From assembly GCA_001664005.1 (NCBI GenBank), contig CP016093.1:124001-188000 (forward strand): DNA of 64,000 nucleotides. The letters are read 5' to 3'. This DNA is from Rhizobiales bacterium NRL2 (GTDB taxonomy: Bacteria; Pseudomonadota; Alphaproteobacteria; Minwuiales; Minwuiaceae). Numbering within the stretch: the first letter of the stretch is position 1; every line of letters starts with the position of its first letter. Of the stretch, positions 1 through 9,632 are shown in pieces. Made by a program: the position numbers and the translations under genes. The notes beneath the pieces were generated by a model. That model saw nothing but the letters and a program-made list of their open reading frames with translations. It did not search any database and was not told the origin of the DNA.

Positions 1-285
1 CTTCAGCGCCCAGGGAAAGGCCCAGAACAGCGAGATCGAGGCGGCCAGGATCCAGACATGCGGCGACGGCGCGGGGTCGAGCAGCAGCAGCACTGCCGTG
101 ATGGTGTGGCCCAGCAGCGGGCCCAGCGTGTGGCTGATCATGAACATCCGCATGCGCTGCGCGATGGGCCGGTCGGCCAGCACGGATTCCGGAATGAAGG
201 AATCGATGAAGCGGTAGAGCGGCGATTTCTTCGGCGCGGCCTGCATGTCGGCTCTCTCGGCGGTTTCACTCATCTCCGACGACAT
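1..285 (-). CDS. Membrane-anchored signalling protein, N-terminus only (partial at window edge)
   Basis: The reading frame runs off the left edge, so only the first 95 codons are present, starting at ATG 285 (alternative ATG 273). A charged cytoplasmic leader of about 50 residues is followed by a hydrophobic segment containing SHTLGPLLGHTITVLLLLDP and a second one near WILAASISLFWAFPWALK, the beginning of a multi-pass membrane domain. Alphaproteobacterial hybrid sensor kinases and cyclases often begin this way (family recollection), but no catalytic domain is visible, so the function is open. A perfect CtrA-type box lies 16 bp upstream of the start, suggesting cell-cycle-controlled expression. 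Confidence 0.6.
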   Translation of the reverse strand, partial: MSSEMSETAERADMQAAPKKSPLYRFIDSFIPESVLADRPIAQRMRMFMISHTLGPLLGHTITAVLLLLDPAPSPHVWILAASISLFWAFPWALK

Positions 286-300
286 GCTGATACCCGCCGC

Positions 301-316
301 TTAAGTTACGGTTAAC
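301..316 (-). promoter_or_regulatory. CtrA binding site (TTAA-N7-TTAAC)
   Basis: The sequence reads TTAA, seven bases, TTAAC, exactly the full consensus bound by the cell-cycle regulator CtrA. It lies 16 bp upstream of the start of the membrane protein running off the left edge. I saw no other TTAA-N7-TTAA pair in the window by eye. A box this close to the start codon could repress as well as activate. Its relevance is supported by gcrA and divL in the same window. Confidence 0.65.
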
Positions 317-347
317 CGCGAGGCAGAATTTGGGGGCAGGGGAAGTT

Positions 348-698
348 TCAGGCGCAGCTGGAACGGCGCGGTTCGCCGAGAAAGGCGCCCGTGATGACGC
401 GCTCGAAGAGCTGCACCGACTGGTTGCCCGCCGGATCGACGAAGCGCAGGCCGATCTCCCGGACGGAACGCCAGACGATCTCGGCGGTGATGCGGATGCC
501 GTCGACCATGAACTCGATCACGTCCGCCGAAAGCGCCATGGGATGGTCGATCGTCACCCGTGCGCCGGACAGACTGATGTCGCGCAACCGGCAGGTGACG
601 GACACGCCGCCTTCGGTGATGGCGGCGAGCATCGAGCGTACGAGTTCGATCCGGCTGTGCCGGCGACGGTCGGAGTATTTCGTTTCGATCCGTTGCAC
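348..698 (-). CDS. PilZ domain protein
   Basis: A 116-residue protein that is essentially one PilZ domain, the common bacterial receptor fold for cyclic di-GMP. The two signature parts are visible: an arginine-rich DRRRHSR near residues 10-16 and a downstream DISLSGARV (D/NxSxxG). The C-terminal part (ITAEIVWRSVREIGLRFVDP) fits the end of the beta-barrel. I chose GTG 698 because the PilZ motif begins only a few residues later and the longer open frame to 818 adds a low-complexity proline stretch unlike the family. It probably alters an effector when bound to cyclic di-GMP; the partner is unknown. Confidence 0.75.
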   Translation of the reverse strand: MQRIETKYSDRRRHSRIELVRSMLAAITEGGVSVTCRLRDISLSGARVTIDHPMALSADVIEFMVDGIRITAEIVWRSVREIGLRFVDPAGNQSVQLFERVITGAFLGEPRRSSCA

Positions 699-829
699 TT
701 GCTTCCCACCCCGATGGTTTCGGATTACCTCTGGGGCGGTCCTAGCAATCCCCGTTCCAGAAAACGCGACGGTCGTCACATTCGATATCGGAGGGGGGAG
801 CGGTGGCGGGAGGGGCATCGTCGAAGCAG

Positions 830-849
830 CCGGAAGCCGCGGCTTCCGG
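830..849. repeat. 20-bp perfect palindrome in intergenic DNA
   Basis: A perfectly self-complementary 20-mer centred on CCGCGG between the PilZ gene and the downstream end of the SDR gene. The 699-1025 interval otherwise holds no convincing gene, only this palindrome and the terminator-like hairpin at 991-1016. It has no loop, so it is more likely a protein site or cruciform than a terminator. Confidence 0.5.
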
Positions 850-990
850 GCAACGGGGCGGGACGGGAAAGGGATCGCTGCCGATCCATTGTGTGACCCG
901 GAAACCGCACGGTCATGCAGAACGCGAGGCCGGCGAGGCGCCGCCGGGCCGCCGGACCGGGCAAAAGCGTCCGGCCCGGCAGGAAATTCA

Positions 991-1016
991 CCGCGGGCCG
1001 GCGGACCGGCCCGCGG
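991..1016 (-). terminator. Terminator hairpin of the adh-SDR operon
   Basis: An 11-bp perfect GC stem (991-1001 with 1006-1016) closed by a four-base loop, ten bases downstream of the SDR stop codon on the minus strand. In the minus direction it is followed by TGAATTTCC, a short U-containing tail, so termination is plausible but not textbook. Confidence 0.55.
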
Positions 1017-1025
1017 CGTCCGTCG

Positions 1026-1946
1026 TCAGACCGGATCCCAGGAGAACACGTCGGCGGAGCGTTCGAGCTCGAAGAACGACTTCTCCAGCGCCGGCATGCC
1101 GTGCTCGGCGATGGTCTCCGGCGTCCAGCCTTCGGCGCGGTGGGCCGAGCGGATCGGCCGCGGCTGGCTGAACAGGAAGATCTCGTTGGCGCGCACGCCG
1201 AAGATCTGGCCCGTGACATGGGCCGCGGCGTCGGAGGCGAGATAGACCGCCAGCGGCGCCTGCTGCGCCGGGGTCATGCGCTTGATCTTCTCCAGCCGCG
1301 CCTGCTGCTCGGGCGTGTCCGAAGGGATGGTGCCGATCATCCGCGACCAGGCGAAGGGCGAGATGCAGTTGGAGCGCACGCCGAAGCGCTGCATGTCCAG
1401 GGCGATCGACTTCGACAGGCCGACGATGCCCAGCTTGGCCGCGGCGTAGTTGGCCTGGCCGAAATTGCCGATCAGGCCCGAGGTCGAGGTGAAGTGGATC
1501 ATCGACCCGGAGCCCTGCTCGCGGAAATAGGGCGCGACCGAGCGGGCGACGTTGAAGGAGCCCTTCAGATGGACCTGGATGACCATGTCCCAGTCGGGCT
1601 CGTTCATCTTGTGGAAGATGACGTCGCGCAGGATGCCGGCATTGTTGACGATGCAGTCCACCTGGCCGAAGGCGTCGACGGCAGTCTTGATCATGTCCTC
1701 GGTGTCGCGGCGTTCGGCGACCGAGCCGAAATGCGGGATGGCCTTGCCGCCGGCATCCTCGATCGCGGCCACGATGTCGCGCGCCGGCTTCTCGTCGCCG
1801 CCGTCGCCCGAAACCGAACCGCCCAGATCGTTGACCACCACCCTGGCGCCGTGCGCAGCCATCAGTTTGGCGATCTCGCCGCCGATGGCGCCGCCGCCGC
1901 CGGTGACGACGCAGACCTTGCCGTCCAGCATCTTCGCTTCGCTCAT
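1026..1946 (-). CDS. Short-chain dehydrogenase/reductase (3-hydroxyacyl-CoA dehydrogenase-like)
   Basis: A 306-residue classical SDR. The nucleotide-binding glycine motif TGGGGAIGG is at residues 15-23, followed by the NNAG motif (IVNNAGILRD), the catalytic serine in STSGLIG and the YxxxK pair in NYAAAKLGIVG. The VVVNDLGG stretch after strand 2, with an acidic residue, favours NAD. The 'NDLGG' region and the ~50-residue C-terminal extension resemble the dehydrogenase domain of multifunctional 3-hydroxyacyl-CoA dehydrogenases, so a beta-oxidation-type 3-hydroxyacyl-CoA substrate is a reasonable guess. It starts 53 bp after the zinc alcohol dehydrogenase stop on the same strand, so the two are probably one operon. 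Confidence 0.85.
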   Translation of the reverse strand: MSEAKMLDGKVCVVTGGGGAIGGEIAKLMAAHGARVVVNDLGGSVSGDGGDEKPARDIVAAIEDAGGKAIPHFGSVAERRDTEDMIKTAVDAFGQVDCIVNNAGILRDVIFHKMNEPDWDMVIQVHLKGSFNVARSVAPYFREQGSGSMIHFTSTSGLIGNFGQANYAAAKLGIVGLSKSIALDMQRFGVRSNCISPFAWSRMIGTIPSDTPEQQARLEKIKRMTPAQQAPLAVYLASDAAAHVTGQIFGVRANEIFLFSQPRPIRSAHRAEGWTPETIAEHGMPALEKSFFELERSADVFSWDPV

Positions 1947-1999
1947 TGTCTTCTCTCTCCCCGGATTGGTCGTGAATGATGTCTCGCGGGCGCCGCGCG

Positions 2000-3052
2000 T
2001 CAGGGCGTCAGCACCACGCGGCCGACGATCTTGCCATGGCGCAGATCCTCCAGCGTTTCCCAGGCCGCATCGAGCGGGCGGGTCTTCACCGGCATCGGCG
2101 GCACCTTGCCGGCGCGCACCAGTTCCATCATGTCGCTCATCTCCTGCAGGCTGCCCACATAGGAGCCGCGCACGGTGATGCCCTTCAGCGGGAACAGCGG
2201 CACCGGCACGGTCATGGCGCCGCCGAACAGGCCGATGATCACCAGCACGCCGTTCTGGCCGAGCGCGTTGATGCCGAACAGCGCCGACTTGTCCGAGCCG
2301 ACGAAGTCCACCGCGCCGCTCAGCCCGCCATTGGTCAGCTTCATGACCTCCTTGCGGGTTTCCTTGGCGCCGGAATTGAAGACGTAGTCCGCGCCCGCCC
2401 GGGTCGCCGCCTCCAGCTTGGCGTCGTCGATGTCGAAGACCACGGTCTTGGCGCCGATCGCCGCCTTGGCCAGCATCAGCCCGGCCATGCCGACGCCGCC
2501 GGCGCCGATCAGGCCGATATAGCCACTGCGCTCGGCGGCTTCCTTCGCCTTCATCAGCGCGCCGTAGGCGGTGATGCCGGAGCAGGCGTAGGTGCCGGCA
2601 AGCTCGGTCGGAATGCCGTCATAGGCGAACAGGAACTTCTCGTCCGGGATCTTCACATGGGTGGAGTAGCCGCCGTCCACGTGGACGCCCAGATTGCGCG
2701 GCCGGGCGCAGCTCTGGTCCTCGCCCGAATTGCACTTCGGGCAATCGCCGCAGCCGATCCAGGGATAGACGATGCGCTTGTCGCCGGGCTTCGCGCCGGT
2801 GACGCCGGGGCCCGTGGCGACGACCTCGCCCACGATCTCGTGGCCGAGGGTGAAGGGCAGTTCCCGGGCGCGGGTGACGTCGGCCTTGTTGCCGCCGCCC
2901 ATGTCGAAATAGCCCTCGTGCAGATGGATGTCGGAGTGGCAGACGCCGCACGCCTCGATCCTGACGACGACCTCCTTGCCCTGCGGCGTCGGGTCTTCGT
3001 AGCTGAACGCCTTCAGCGGCGCGCCGTATTCGTCGAACTGCATGCTGCGCAT
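2000..3052 (-). CDS. Zinc-dependent alcohol dehydrogenase (MDR family)
   Basis: A 350-residue medium-chain dehydrogenase. The catalytic zinc ligands are in ACGVCHSDIH and the GHE of LGHEIVGEV; the structural zinc lobe is the four-cysteine GCGDCPKCNSGEDQSC segment; the NAD site is IGAGGVGMAG followed by VVFDIDD. It should oxidise an alcohol (or reduce the aldehyde) with NAD in the cytoplasm. I chose ATG 3052 because a GGGAGGAAG ribosome site precedes it and the protein then starts like its family (MRSMQFDEYGAPL); the open frame continues upstream but without family sequence. It is divergent from the liv operon and leads the adh-SDR pair. Confidence 0.9.
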   Translation of the reverse strand: MRSMQFDEYGAPLKAFSYEDPTPQGKEVVVRIEACGVCHSDIHLHEGYFDMGGGNKADVTRARELPFTLGHEIVGEVVATGPGVTGAKPGDKRIVYPWIGCGDCPKCNSGEDQSCARPRNLGVHVDGGYSTHVKIPDEKFLFAYDGIPTELAGTYACSGITAYGALMKAKEAAERSGYIGLIGAGGVGMAGLMLAKAAIGAKTVVFDIDDAKLEAATRAGADYVFNSGAKETRKEVMKLTNGGLSGAVDFVGSDKSALFGINALGQNGVLVIIGLFGGAMTVPVPLFPLKGITVRGSYVGSLQEMSDMMELVRAGKVPPMPVKTRPLDAAWETLEDLRHGKIVGRVVLTP

Positions 3053-3168
3053 TTGGGTCTTCCTCCCCTCCTTGACCGGTCTTCGGCGGAATCGGCTGGA
3101 GCTTATGTCGCCCGTCCGGCGGCCACAACCGCCAGCGTCATGCATTGTCGTGGAAGCGTCATGAACGC

Positions 3169-3196
3169 TTGACCGCGCCAAGCACCCTGCTAATAA
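3169..3196 (+). promoter_or_regulatory. Putative sigma-70 promoter of the liv operon
   Basis: TTGACC at 3169-3174 and TAATAA at 3191-3196 are separated by 16 bp, a good housekeeping-promoter match in otherwise GC-rich DNA. It lies about 120 bp upstream of livG in the divergent interval between adh and the transporter genes. The leader can also form a hairpin around 3216-3245 (CTCCC...GGGAG with an AAAA loop). Confidence 0.4.
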
Positions 3197-3316
3197 GGTC
3201 CGTTCAGGAAGGCTTCCTCCCGCAAGTATCAAAAGATACCGGGAGACGACATCAGGGGGAGGGCTGCGCGTGCGCCAGATCATGCCGCGACGCGTTGGCG
3301 CATCCGAAGGGATGCG

Positions 3317-4086
3317 ATGACCGCGGACATTCTCGAAGTTGACGACGTCCACGTCCGGTTCGGCGGCATCGTCGCGCTCGACGGCGTGTCGTTCACCATG
3401 CCGAAAGGCAAGATCGTCGGTCTGATCGGCCCGAACGGGGCCGGCAAGACGACGCTGTTCAACTGTCTCAGCCGGCTCTACGTCCCCACCGAGGGCGACA
3501 TCCGGTTCAAGGGCAAGACCATCCTGGACAGCCCGCCGCACCACATTGCCGATATCGGCATCGGGCGCACCTTCCAGAACCTAGCGCTGTTCTCCTCCAT
3601 GACGGTGCTGGAGAACGTCATGGTCGGCGGCCACTCCACGACGAAGAGCGACTTCTTCTCCAACGCGCTGCGCCTGCCGGCGCGCGGTCGCGAGGAGAAG
3701 GAACTGCGCGACCGCTCGGGCGCCCTGATCGAGTATCTCGGCCTCGGCGACGTCGCCCACAGCATCGTGGCCGGCCTGCCTTTCGGCACCCAGAAGCGGG
3801 TCGAGCTGGCCCGCGCCCTGGCTTCCAGCCCCGAGCTGCTGCTGATGGACGAGCCGGCGGGCGGCCTCAACCATGTCGAGCTCGACGCGCTCGGGGCCCT
3901 CATCCAGCAGATCCGCGACGACCGCGGCATCACCGTGCTGCTGGTGGAGCATCACATGGGCCTGGTCATGAGCATCTCCGACAAGGTGGTGGCAATCGAT
4001 TTCGGCCGGAAGATTTCCGAGGGCACGCCTGAAGAGGTGCAGAACGACCCGGAAGTCATCCGCGCCTATCTTGGGACGGGCGAGTG

Positions 4087-4087
<1 letters not shown>
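3317..4087 (+). CDS. livG: Branched-chain amino acid-type ABC transporter ATPase LivG
   Basis: A 256-residue ATPase. Walker A is GPNGAGKTT, the Q-loop lies around RTFQNLALF, the signature region is GTQKRVELARALA (a degenerate LSGGQ), Walker B is LLLMDEPAGG, and the switch histidine is in LVEHHMG. It pairs with LivF to power uptake of a branched-chain amino acid or another small amide or carboxylate through LivHM. The start ATG 3317 has AAGGG six bases upstream. It is the first gene of a five-gene operon and its stop codon overlaps the livF start. Confidence 0.93.
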
Positions 4088-4797
<710 letters not shown>

Positions 4798-4810
4798 GGG
4801 AAGGCGGCAG

Positions 4811-5686
4811 ATGGACCTCTTCATCGAGCAGACGCTGAGCGGCCTGGCGAGCGGCGCGATTTACGCCTGTCTGGCGCTGGCCGTGGTCATGATCTACCAG
4901 GCCATCGACCACTTCAACTTCGCCCAGGGCGAGATGGCGATGTTCTCGACCTACATCGCATGGTGGTTGATCGCCGTCGCCGGCCTGCCCTTCGTGGCGG
5001 CCTTCTTCGCCTGTATCGTCATATCGCTGGTCGGCGGCTTCATGGTGGAGCGCATCGTCTTCGCACCCATCGCGGATGCGCCGGTGCTCAGCCACATCAT
5101 CGTGTTCATCGCCCTGTTCTCCATCTTCAACTCGATGGCGGGCTTCCTGTTCGACTTCACACCGAAGAAGTTCCCGACGCCGTTCGGCCACGAGCAACTG
5201 ATCGATGGCGTGCCGCTCAGCGCACACCGCGCCGGCATGGTGGGGGTGACGCTGATCATGCTCGGCGTGATCTACGCCTTCTTCCGCTACACCCCGGTCG
5301 GCCTGGCCATGCGGGCGGCGGCGGCAGCTCCGGACTCGGCCCGGCTGGTCGGCATCAACGTGCGCTTCATGCTCTCGCTGGGCTGGGGCCTGGCGGCGGC
5401 GATCGGCGCCGTGGCCGGCATGCTGATCGCGCCCATCACATTCCTGACGCCCGACATGATGCTGGGCACGCTGCTCTACGGCTTCGCCGGCGCGGTGGTC
5501 GGCGGCCTGACCAGCCCCTTCGGCGCGGTCGTCGGCGGCTTCCTGGTCGGGGTGCTGGAGAACTGGATGGGCACCTTCGTGGTGGGCAGCCAGCTCAAGC
5601 TGACCGTGGCGCTGGTGCTGATCATCGTGGTGCTTCTGTTCAAGCCTGCCGGCCTGTTCGGCCGCGTCGTCGTGAAGAGGGTCTGA
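4811..5686 (+). CDS. livH: Branched-chain amino acid-type ABC transporter permease LivH
   Basis: A 291-residue integral membrane protein with about eight hydrophobic segments, matching the LivH family start (TLSGLASGAIYACLALAVVMIYQA) and its typical motif FNFAQGEMAM. The GLAMRAAAAAPDSARLVGIN loop is the conserved cytoplasmic coupling segment that contacts the ATPases, and the C-terminus ends in the family pattern LLFKPAGLFGRV. It lies 13 bp after livF and four bases before livM. Confidence 0.92.
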   Translation: MDLFIEQTLSGLASGAIYACLALAVVMIYQAIDHFNFAQGEMAMFSTYIAWWLIAVAGLPFVAAFFACIVISLVGGFMVERIVFAPIADAPVLSHIIVFIALFSIFNSMAGFLFDFTPKKFPTPFGHEQLIDGVPLSAHRAGMVGVTLIMLGVIYAFFRYTPVGLAMRAAAAAPDSARLVGINVRFMLSLGWGLAAAIGAVAGMLIAPITFLTPDMMLGTLLYGFAGAVVGGLTSPFGAVVGGFLVGVLENWMGTFVVGSQLKLTVALVLIIVVLLFKPAGLFGRVVVKRV

Positions 5687-5690
5687 GACC

Positions 5691-6788
5691 ATGACGAGCA
5701 CAACCGAATACGCCGGAACCCAGCCGGCCTTCCTGCGCGAGAACCCGAAGGACCGGATCACCGTCTTCGGCATGCGCCTGCCCCTGGTGGAGCGGTCGCT
5801 GCTCTGGTTCGGTCTGGCCGTGGTGGTCGTGCTGCCGATCTTCTACGACGGCTACACGATCTACGAGTTCGGCAAGATCCTGATGTACGCGCTCGCGGTG
5901 CTGGGCCTGAACATCCTGACCGGTTTCAACGGGCAGTTCTCGCTGGGCCACAGCGCCTTCTTCGCTGTCGGCGCCTACACCACGGCGATCCTGATGGAAC
6001 AGCTCGGGATGCCCTACTGGATGACGATCCCGTTTGCCGCCGCCGTCAGCTTCACCGCCGGGTTCCTCTTCGGCCTGCCGGCGCTGCGCCTGGAGGGGCT
6101 GTTCCTGGCGCTGGCGACCTTCGCGCTGGCCATCGCGACGCCGCAGATCCTGAAATACGACGGCATCAGCCACCTGACCGGCGGCGTGCAGGGCATCGTC
6201 CTCAATACGCCCTACCCGCCCGCCTGGGTGGATTCCATCGCCGTCGCTGTCAGCGGCGAGGCGTTATCGGTCGACCGGTGGAAGTACATCTTCACCGCCA
6301 TCGTCGTCGTGATCATGTTCGTGCTGGCGCAGAACCTGATCCGCTCCCGCACCGGCCGCGCGTTCATCGCCATCCGCGACAACCCGCTGTCGGCGAAGAC
6401 CATGGGCATCAACAACGCCATCTTCAAATCGGCGTGTTTCGGCGTCAGCGCCATGTACACCGGCGTCGCCGGCTCGCTGTTCGCGATCATGGACGAGTAC
6501 CTGGCGCCGGAGAGCTTCACCTTCGCGGAGGCCATCAAATTCCTGGTCGGCGGCGTGGTCGGCGGCATCGCCAGCCTGTTCGGGGCCGTGTTCGGCGGGG
6601 CGTTCGTGCTCTACGTGCCGAACTTCTCCGACACCATCGCGCGGCTGCTGGAGAACTGGATCGCCAATCCGCAGGGCCTTTCATGGACGGTCTACGGCCT
6701 GTTCCTGATCTTCGCGGTCTACGTCATGCCGATGGGCATGACAGGTCTCATTCAGATTCTGGTGCGCAAGATCGGCGTCCGGCGTTAG
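5691..6788 (+). CDS. livM: Branched-chain amino acid-type ABC transporter permease LivM
   Basis: A 365-residue permease, the LivH partner. An N-terminal cytoplasmic stretch of about 35 residues precedes the membrane domain. The family motif NILTGFNGQFSLGHSAFFAVGAY, written here in part, is near residue 75, and the coupling loop RAFIAIRDNPLSAKTMGIN is near residue 225. Length and motif order are normal. The solute cannot be told from the permease. The gene sits between livH and the cognate binding protein. Confidence 0.92.
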   Translation: MTSTTEYAGTQPAFLRENPKDRITVFGMRLPLVERSLLWFGLAVVVVLPIFYDGYTIYEFGKILMYALAVLGLNILTGFNGQFSLGHSAFFAVGAYTTAILMEQLGMPYWMTIPFAAAVSFTAGFLFGLPALRLEGLFLALATFALAIATPQILKYDGISHLTGGVQGIVLNTPYPPAWVDSIAVAVSGEALSVDRWKYIFTAIVVVIMFVLAQNLIRSRTGRAFIAIRDNPLSAKTMGINNAIFKSACFGVSAMYTGVAGSLFAIMDEYLAPESFTFAEAIKFLVGGVVGGIASLFGAVFGGAFVLYVPNFSDTIARLLENWIANPQGLSWTVYGLFLIFAVYVMPMGMTGLIQILVRKIGVRR

Positions 6789-6880
6789 ACTTCCCGCGTT
6801 CGAGCCACAACCCGGCCGGCGGCGGGCGCGCCGAGCCGGGGCCGCAAGGTCAACGCCCGAGTGATGCAGAGGAGAAGCTC

Positions 6881-8101
6881 ATGAAACTCTCTACCCAGAG
6901 CCTGATTGCTGCGGCGGCTCTCGCCGTCGTGGCGGTCGGTGCGGCCGAGGCGCGCAACGCCCCGGGCGTGACCGACAGCGAAATCAAGATCGGCAACACC
7001 AACCCGTATTCCGGCCCCGCGGCCGCCTACGGCTCCATCGGCAAGACCATCGGCGCCTGCTTCGACAAGGTGAACGCCGAGGGCGGCATCAACGGCCGCA
7101 AGATCAACTTCATCTCGGTCGACGACGGCTACAGCCCGCCGCGCACCGTGGAACAGACCCGCAAGCTGGTCGAGCGCGAGAACGTGGCCGTGATGTACCA
7201 GGGCCTCGGCACGCCGACCAACTCGGCGGTGCACACCTACCTGAACAAGAAGAAGGTGCCGCAGCTCTTCGTCGCCACCGGCGCCACCAAGTGGGGCCAG
7301 CCGAAGGAGTTCCCGTGGACCATGGGCTGGCAGCCGAACTACCAGTCCGAAGGCGTGGTCTACGCGCGCTACATCATGCAGACCCTCGACGACCCGAAGG
7401 TCGCGATCCTCTACCAGAACGACGACTATGGTAAGGACTACGTCCACGGCATGGAGATCGGTCTGGGCGACAAGGCGGACGAGATCATCGTCGCCCGCGA
7501 GTCCTATGAGGTCACCGACCCGACCATCGAGTCCCAGGTCGTGAACCTGGCCAACTCCGGCGCCAACGTGTTCTACAACGTGACGACGCCGAAGTTCGCC
7601 GCGCAGGCGATCACCAAGGTCGCCGAGCTGGACTGGAACCCGCTGCAGCTGCTCAATTCGGTTTCCAACTCGATCGGTTCGGTCGTTTCCAAGGCCGGCT
7701 TCGAGAAGGGCCAGGGCATGATCTCGGCCGCCTATCTGATGGACCCGACCGATCCGGAATGGAACGACCATCCGGAGAAGCAGACCTGGGAAGCCTTCAT
7801 GGACGAGTACTTCCCTGACGGCGACAAGACCGACGCCTTCACGTCCTATGGCTGGTCGGTCTGCAACACCATGGTGCAGACGCTGAAGCAGGCCGGCGAC
7901 GACCTGAGCCGCGAGAACATCATGGCCCAGGCCGCGAACCTGAAGGACTACCGCGCGCCGATGCTGCTTCCGGGCATCACCATCAACACCGGCCCGAACG
8001 ATTTCTATCCGATCGAGCAGTGGCAGCTGATGAAGTTCGAGGGCGAGCAGTGGCACCGCTTCGGCGAGATCCTCGACGGCGCCGTGGGCTCCGGTTCCTG
8101 A
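6881..8101 (+). CDS. Periplasmic binding protein of the liv-type ABC transporter
   Basis: A 406-residue exported solute-binding protein of the Leu/Ile/Val type (Peripla_BP_6). A signal peptide of about 23 residues ends at GAAEA/RNAPGVTDSEIKIG, the usual mature start of these proteins. Motifs such as GQP-PWTMGWQPNY and QNDDYGKDY are typical of the subgroup found beside livGFHM in proteobacteria, many members of which bind compounds other than leucine. ATG 6881 has an excellent GAGGAG ribosome site. It is the last gene of the operon, followed at 8133 by a strong terminator. Confidence 0.9.
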   Translation: MKLSTQSLIAAAALAVVAVGAAEARNAPGVTDSEIKIGNTNPYSGPAAAYGSIGKTIGACFDKVNAEGGINGRKINFISVDDGYSPPRTVEQTRKLVERENVAVMYQGLGTPTNSAVHTYLNKKKVPQLFVATGATKWGQPKEFPWTMGWQPNYQSEGVVYARYIMQTLDDPKVAILYQNDDYGKDYVHGMEIGLGDKADEIIVARESYEVTDPTIESQVVNLANSGANVFYNVTTPKFAAQAITKVAELDWNPLQLLNSVSNSIGSVVSKAGFEKGQGMISAAYLMDPTDPEWNDHPEKQTWEAFMDEYFPDGDKTDAFTSYGWSVCNTMVQTLKQAGDDLSRENIMAQAANLKDYRAPMLLPGITINTGPNDFYPIEQWQLMKFEGEQWHRFGEILDGAVGSGS

Positions 8102-8132
8102 CCGAAGTCTGAGGACACCGTCCCGGAAAACG

Positions 8133-8162
8133 GGGCCGCCGGTTCGCCGGCGGCCCTTTTTT
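8133..8162 (+). terminator. Rho-independent terminator of the liv operon
   Basis: A perfect 10-bp GC stem (8133-8142 with 8147-8156) closed by a TTCG tetraloop and followed by six T residues, 31 bp after the binding-protein stop codon. A textbook intrinsic terminator. Confidence 0.92.
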
Positions 8163-8233
8163 CGTTCCCGGCCCGACCGCCCGGAGTGCTATGGCTGGCG
8201 GGCCGGACCCTGCACACCGCCGACGGATCGCCC

Positions 8234-8959
8234 ATGTCCGAACAACGCCAGACCATCGCCGTCGACCGCGCCGTCTTCGACGCCACCGCCGGCGCCTACG
8301 ACCAGGGCCGCAAGCGCCTTGTCCCCGCCTTCGACGACTTCTACGCCGCCGCGCTGGCGCAGCTTCGCCGCGACCCCGCCGAAGAGCTTCATATCGTCGA
8401 TCTGGGCGCAGGCACGGGGCTGTTCACCGACATGGCCGCGCGGCGCTTTCCCAATGCGCGCTTCACGCTGATCGACATTTCCGCCGAGATGCTGGACCGG
8501 GCCAGGCAGCGGCTCGGCCCGGGCGACCGCTTCAGCTTCGTCCATGCCGACCTCGCCCGCTGCCCCGTACCCAGCCCGGCCGATGCGGTGATCTCGGCGC
8601 TGGCGATCCATCATCTGCCCGACCCGGACAAGTATGCGCTCTACCGCCGCGCCTTCATGGCGATGAAGCCGAAGGGCGTCTTCGTCAATGCCGAGCAGGT
8701 CGCCGGCGCCAACGAGACCCTGCACCGGCGCTATCACTGGGCCTGGATGGCCGACATCCGGGCGCTGGGCGCGCAGCCCGAGGAGATCGAACAGGCCCTG
8801 ACCCGCATGCAGGAGGACCGCCCGACACCGCTCGAGACCCAGCTCGGCTGGCTGGAGAAGATCGGCTACGTCAATATCGACTGCGTCTGGAAGCGCGGCA
8901 TGTTCGCGGTCTTCGCCGGCGAGCTGCCCGAGCGCCCGCGCAAGATCCCGCCGACCTGA
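8234..8959 (+). CDS. Class I SAM-dependent methyltransferase
   Basis: A 241-residue methyltransferase. SAM motif I is VDLGAGTGLFT, motif II LIDISAEML, and the region ISALAIHHLPDPDK is the post-motif acidic loop of the UbiE-like superfamily. No substrate-specific motif is recognisable. I start at ATG 8234 (MSEQRQTIAVDRAVFDATAG) because the 16 extra upstream residues in the open frame overlap the terminator spacer and look unlike protein. It is a single gene, convergent with the GST gene seven bases later. Confidence 0.82.
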   Translation: MSEQRQTIAVDRAVFDATAGAYDQGRKRLVPAFDDFYAAALAQLRRDPAEELHIVDLGAGTGLFTDMAARRFPNARFTLIDISAEMLDRARQRLGPGDRFSFVHADLARCPVPSPADAVISALAIHHLPDPDKYALYRRAFMAMKPKGVFVNAEQVAGANETLHRRYHWAWMADIRALGAQPEEIEQALTRMQEDRPTPLETQLGWLEKIGYVNIDCVWKRGMFAVFAGELPERPRKIPPT

Positions 8960-8966
8960 GCGGCGC

Positions 8967-9626
8967 TCAGAGCGCGTCGATCGCCTCGATCGCCCAGATC
9001 TCGCCCTCGGCCCCGGCGCGCCATTCCGCCATGTAGGGATGCGACCAGACGGCCTCGCAATAGGCGCGCGCGGCCGCGTCGATATCCGCCTCGTAGGACA
9101 GGAAGCGGCTGACGACGGGCGCGTAGAAGGCATCCGCCGCCGACCACGCGCCGAACAGGAAGTCGCCGCAGGCGCCGAAGCGGTCCCGGCAGTCCGCCCA
9201 GAGGGCGACGATCCGGGTGATGTCGGCGGCGGTCGCTTCGTCGGCAGCGAGCGCCGGGCCCCGGCGCTTCAGGTTCATCGGCCAGGCCTGACGCAGAGCG
9301 GCGAAACCGCTGTGCATCTCGGCGCAGGCGGACCGCGCCACGGCCCGCGCCGCCGACTCCGCCGGCCAGATGCCGGCCTTCGGCGCCCGCTCGGCCAGGT
9401 ATTCGGCGATCGCCAGGCTGTCCCAGACCACCAGGCCACCGTCGATCAGCGCCGGCACCCTGCCCGCCGGGGAGCGGGCGCGGATGCGCGCCGCCGTGTC
9501 CGGCTGCCGCAGCGGCACGACCTCGCAGTCGAAGTCGAGACCGCTCTGCCGCGCCAGCAGCCAGCCGCGCAGCGACCATGACGAATAGATCCTGTTGCCG
9601 ATGATCAGGCCGAGCCGCTCGGTCAT
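8967..9626 (-). CDS. Glutathione S-transferase family protein
   Basis: A 219-residue GST. The N-terminal thioredoxin-like domain shows LIIGNRIYSSWSLRGWLLARQSG with the catalytic SxWS serine, the cis-proline region GRVPALIDGG and the glutathione-binding WDSLAIAEYLAE. A helical C-terminal domain follows. The start is ATG 9626 (MTERLGL), consistent with family length. The SSWSLR motif is typical of a bacterial GST subgroup with uncharacterised substrates. It is probably a cytosolic conjugation or peroxide-detoxification enzyme. Confidence 0.82.
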   Translation of the reverse strand: MTERLGLIIGNRIYSSWSLRGWLLARQSGLDFDCEVVPLRQPDTAARIRARSPAGRVPALIDGGLVVWDSLAIAEYLAERAPKAGIWPAESAARAVARSACAEMHSGFAALRQAWPMNLKRRGPALAADEATAADITRIVALWADCRDRFGACGDFLFGAWSAADAFYAPVVSRFLSYEADIDAAARAYCEAVWSHPYMAEWRAGAEGEIWAIEAIDAL

Positions 9627-9632
9627 GCCCCT

